NCBI RefSeq assembly: GCF_001540865.1
Contig: NC_033639.1
Location: forward strand, 173,779-237,778
Source of the DNA: Ananas comosus
Taxonomy: Eukaryota > Streptophyta > Magnoliopsida > Poales > Bromeliaceae
Reading direction: 5' to 3'
DNA length: 64,000 nt
Notes under the pieces: model-generated
What the model was told of the DNA's origin: nothing
The model's input: the letters and a program-made list of their open reading frames with translations, nothing else
Database searches by the model: none
Position numbers and translations under genes: made by a program
In this document: positions 61,989-64,000 of the stretch, piece after piece
Layout: the number at the start of each line of letters is the position of its first letter
How positions within the stretch are numbered: the first letter of the stretch is position 1

Positions 61989-62540
61989 TAAATTTTTTTT
62001 TTTTTGAGAGTGAGGTAGTGAGATAGCATGTTACCGATTTCGTTTATTTTTTTTAAAAAATAAATTTAGCCAAAAATATGAGTCAACTAATGTAACGCCC
62101 CAATAGTCCCACATCGGATGGGATACTGATTTCGATCAGTTTATATGAGACCTACACGCTAATAGTAATAACTAGACTTAAGCATTTTGGGCTGGTGGTT
62201 TAAACCCTACGAGTTATTGTTGCTAGCGGGTTGGATCGTTATAATTGGTATCAGAGCCAAATACCAGCCGGAAGTGTAAGAACTAAGTGCTATGCGGGAC
62301 AAAGTGCTACACCAACGGGGTTTGGTGGGAGCCACCTCTAGAATCTCACATCGCCTGGTAATGGTCCTGATCTGTCTGTCTGTGATCTGATTTAGGCTTA
62401 AGCATTTTGGGCTGGTGGTTTAAGCCCTACGAGTTATTATTGCTAGCGGGTTGGGTCGTTATAACTAAAATTTAAAATTGAAATATTATGTACCAATCAT
62501 CAAATTTTTTTTGTTACTCGTGCTGGTACCGAATGTGTGA
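61989..62540 (-). mobile_element. tRNA-derived SINE split by a TRIM-like element
   Basis: The 3' half lies at 61989-62090 (poly(A) as T-run, then the tail GGTAACATGCTATC on the minus strand and AAATAAACGAAATC). The decayed tRNA-like half continues at 62464-62540 (ACTAAAATTT...GTACCAATCATCAAA), matching other copies in order. The interruption is the element at 62091-62463. Confidence 0.65.
62091..62463 (+). mobile_element. TRIM-like LTR element inserted in the SINE
   Basis: The left LTR-like part runs from TGTAACGCCCCAATAG at 62091 to GTTATA at about 62234. It is followed directly by TTGGTATCAGAGCC, a primer-binding site complementary to initiator Met-tRNA. A second partial LTR copy (from GCTTAAGCATTTTGGG, about 62396) ends at 62463. 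TSD ACTAA (62086-62090 and 62464-62468). Only 373 bases with no ORF, so it must have relied on another retrotransposon. Confidence 0.8.
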
Positions 62541-62674
62541 CCATAAAATTTTGCTCTCACCTGCTGATCCAAATTACCTACTTTAGGGACCTGCTCCAAA
62601 ATAACCACTTTTGTCTGCCTCCGATGCCCACTTTCGGTTCCAATCCTAGGAAATAAACAAAAAGAAAAACTTCA

Positions 62675-63019
62675 AAAACCCCCCTATAGTTTTATATTTT
62701 CTCACTTTAGTATTCTATAGTTTAAAGTATATTAATTTAGTGTCCTATGGTTTTATTTTTATTTTTTTATTATCGATTTCACTATTTTTTTCGTTAAAGC
62801 AGTGACAAATTCAAAACTAAAGGGTACTAAAGTGAATATTTGATAAACCTAGTTAGGATATCTGAAGTTTTTTTGTATATAATTTAATGAAATATTAACG
62901 AAAAAGCTGACGAAAAGATAAAAATGAAATCATAGGATGCTAACTCGATAAATTTTAAATAATAGAATATTAAAATGAGAACGTAGGAAACTACGGGGGT
63001 GGTATTTGAAGTTTACCCT
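62675..63019. mobile_element. Copy of the 15079 MITE family
   Basis: Left end AAAAACTTCAAAAACCCCCC; right end TTTGAAGTTTACCC; interior shares ATTTGATAAACCTAGTTAGG with the 28363 copy and CTGACGAAAAGA. TSD not clear. It lies just upstream of the reductase gene. Confidence 0.75.
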
Positions 63020-63096
63020 GAATAAAACTTTAAAAAAAGTTTTATTTTAGCGAGAGAAGGAAAGAAAGGGAGAGTTTGTGTGCGGAGAGAGACCAT

Positions 63097-63098
<2 letters not shown>

Positions 63099-63156
<58 letters not shown>
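63099..63156. repeat. Compound (GT)n(GA)n microsatellite in the reductase leader
   Basis: About 23 bases of GT then about 35 of GA, ending 19 bases before the ATG at 63175. Confidence 0.95.
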
Positions 63157-63159
<3 letters not shown>

Positions 63160-63174
63160 GAAAATTGAGCAAAC

Positions 63175-63549
63175 ATGGCGGCGGCGAGTGGGGTGGTGTG
63201 CGTGACGGGGGCGGGAGGGTTCGTGGCCTCGTGGGTGGTGAAGCTCCTCCTCAACAATGGCTACTCGGTCCACGGAACTCTCAGAGACCCAAGTAAGTGA
63301 TGAGCTTAACTCTGAGAGAGAGAGAGAGGGATTGAAAACAATCGGTGGGTGATTTCATATGCATCTGTTGTTGTAGGTGATGAATCGAAGAACGCCCATC
63401 TGAAGAAACTGGAGCGCGCTTCGCAAAACCTGCAGCTCTTTAAGGCGGACTTGCTTGACTACAGCAGCCTAGCATCAGCTATTGCCGGCTGCCAAGGTGT
63501 TTTCCACGTCGCCAGCCCTGTTCCTGCATCCAAAGTTCCCAATCCAGAG
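63175..63549 (+). CDS. Cinnamoyl-CoA-reductase-like NAD(P)-dependent reductase, first two exons
   Basis: Exon 1 is 63175-63292 and exon 2 is 63377-63549, with a GT-AG intron splitting a Ser codon. Together they give 97 codons in frame, and exon 2 ends at a donor (CCAGAG/GTACCC). The product starts [20 protein letters not shown], the TGxxGF nucleotide-binding loop of extended short-chain dehydrogenases, and continues with [17 protein letters not shown] and the [10 protein letters not shown] block. These are features of cinnamoyl-CoA reductase and dihydroflavonol-reductase relatives (SDR108E). The catalytic YxxxK and the CCR signature lie in later exons outside the window. Substrate cannot be told; a CCR-like or SNL6-like enzyme is likely. 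A (GT)n(GA)n tract forms the leader. Confidence 0.85.
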
Positions 63550-64000
63550 GTACCCCCCTTTTTTTTCTTTTTAATTTTTATTACTCTTTTGCAAATATGT
63601 GATTCACCTAGTGAAGTGAATGAAAGGGTTCTAATTGTCAGATCGTTTGCGCTAACCATTATAAATATGCAACTAACTCACTTGAAAGCGTACGGACACA
63701 ACGTCTACGGGTCTTGATTGTGACTCAGCCCAATCGGCTCAGGCCATTTCGAACATAACTCGGCCCAACATATCATTACGTCATTTGCGACGTTACTACG
63801 TCGAGTACGAGCTGAAAAACTAACAGTCGACGATAAAGTTCAGCAAAACAGCACTTAAGCTCGAATTAATGGTGCTTGGAGAAAAGAAGAAGCAATTCGA
63901 CGGAACATTCACCTCGACAGCGACTAGCACCGGCGTGACGTCAAGAACAGCGAAGTCGCACGCTCGCCCGGCTTCCTCGCGCTACCCCGGAGTCAAACAC
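63550..64000. other. Intron 2 of the reductase gene, possibly containing an insertion
   Basis: No downstream exon is seen before the window ends. From about 63690 the composition shifts to higher GC (TGACTCAGCCCAATCGG..., GCTCGCCCGGCTTCC), unlike the preceding T-rich intron. This may be a transposable element within the intron, but no end could be fixed. Confidence 0.4.

Noticed and set aside
62091..62234. 5S-rRNA-like (Cassandra) content considered for the TRIM LTR
   Set aside because: Only weak resemblance around GCTTAAGCATTTTGGGC; the 5S internal promoter is not convincingly present.

Overview
This window is nuclear DNA from a flowering plant, most likely a commelinid monocot. Spliced genes with GT-AG introns, AT-rich intergenic DNA and very GC-rich single-exon genes (calmodulin-like, LysM receptor kinase, DUF4228, first exon of GALS) point that way. 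Pineapple would fit, but the species is a guess. I found no bacterial operon, CRISPR array or phage.

Genes from left to right: a calmodulin-like EF-hand protein (1777-2526 +); a LysM receptor-like pseudokinase of the LYK4/LYK5 type (7527-9599 +); a U2 snRNA gene (about 11490-11689 -); a DUF4228/PADRE protein (12208-12798 -); a two-exon GT92 galactan galactosyltransferase of the GALS type (20236-22764 -); a small conserved coiled-coil protein (41252-41698 +); an eleven-exon subtilisin-like protease (42972-47078 -); the spindle-checkpoint protein BUBR1/MAD3 in eleven exons (51514-56453 +); a small basic plant protein (59284-59715 +); and the first two exons of a cinnamoyl-CoA-reductase-like gene that runs off the right edge (63175 onward +). 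I assembled the exons of GALS, the subtilase, BUBR1 and the reductase by hand from splice sites and reading-frame phase. All close to whole codons.

The rest is mostly transposable elements. Many boundaries can be fixed by target-site duplications (TSDs): a 5'-truncated LINE (4014-7223) holding a hAT element (4097-5889); a Tourist-like MITE (10489-10856); Mutator-type MITEs with 9-bp TSDs (15079-15503, 24623-24986, 32959-33353); two solo LTRs (30057-30882; 35004-37550, the latter inside an older inverted-repeat element); a Helitron end with a broken Pif1-like helicase (49352-51159); tRNA-derived SINEs (five copies); and a small TRIM-like LTR element (62091-62463) inserted in one SINE. The SINEs and the LINE share the same 3' tail with a palindromic hairpin, so the LINE family probably mobilised the SINEs.

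The genes are functionally unrelated (calcium signalling, chitin/LysM perception, splicing RNA, cell-wall galactan, extracellular proteolysis, mitotic checkpoint, phenylpropanoid-type reductase) and do not form a cluster. I did not find a convincing previously undescribed system. The best leads are the SINE/LINE tail sharing, the nested insertions just upstream of the LysM receptor, repeated GACCGGTC palindromes upstream of the putative TATA box of a solo LTR, and a possible GC-AG intron in BUBR1. Four single N characters (5679, 23790, 34515, 51160) each sit at or inside a repeat and may be collapsed assembly gaps.
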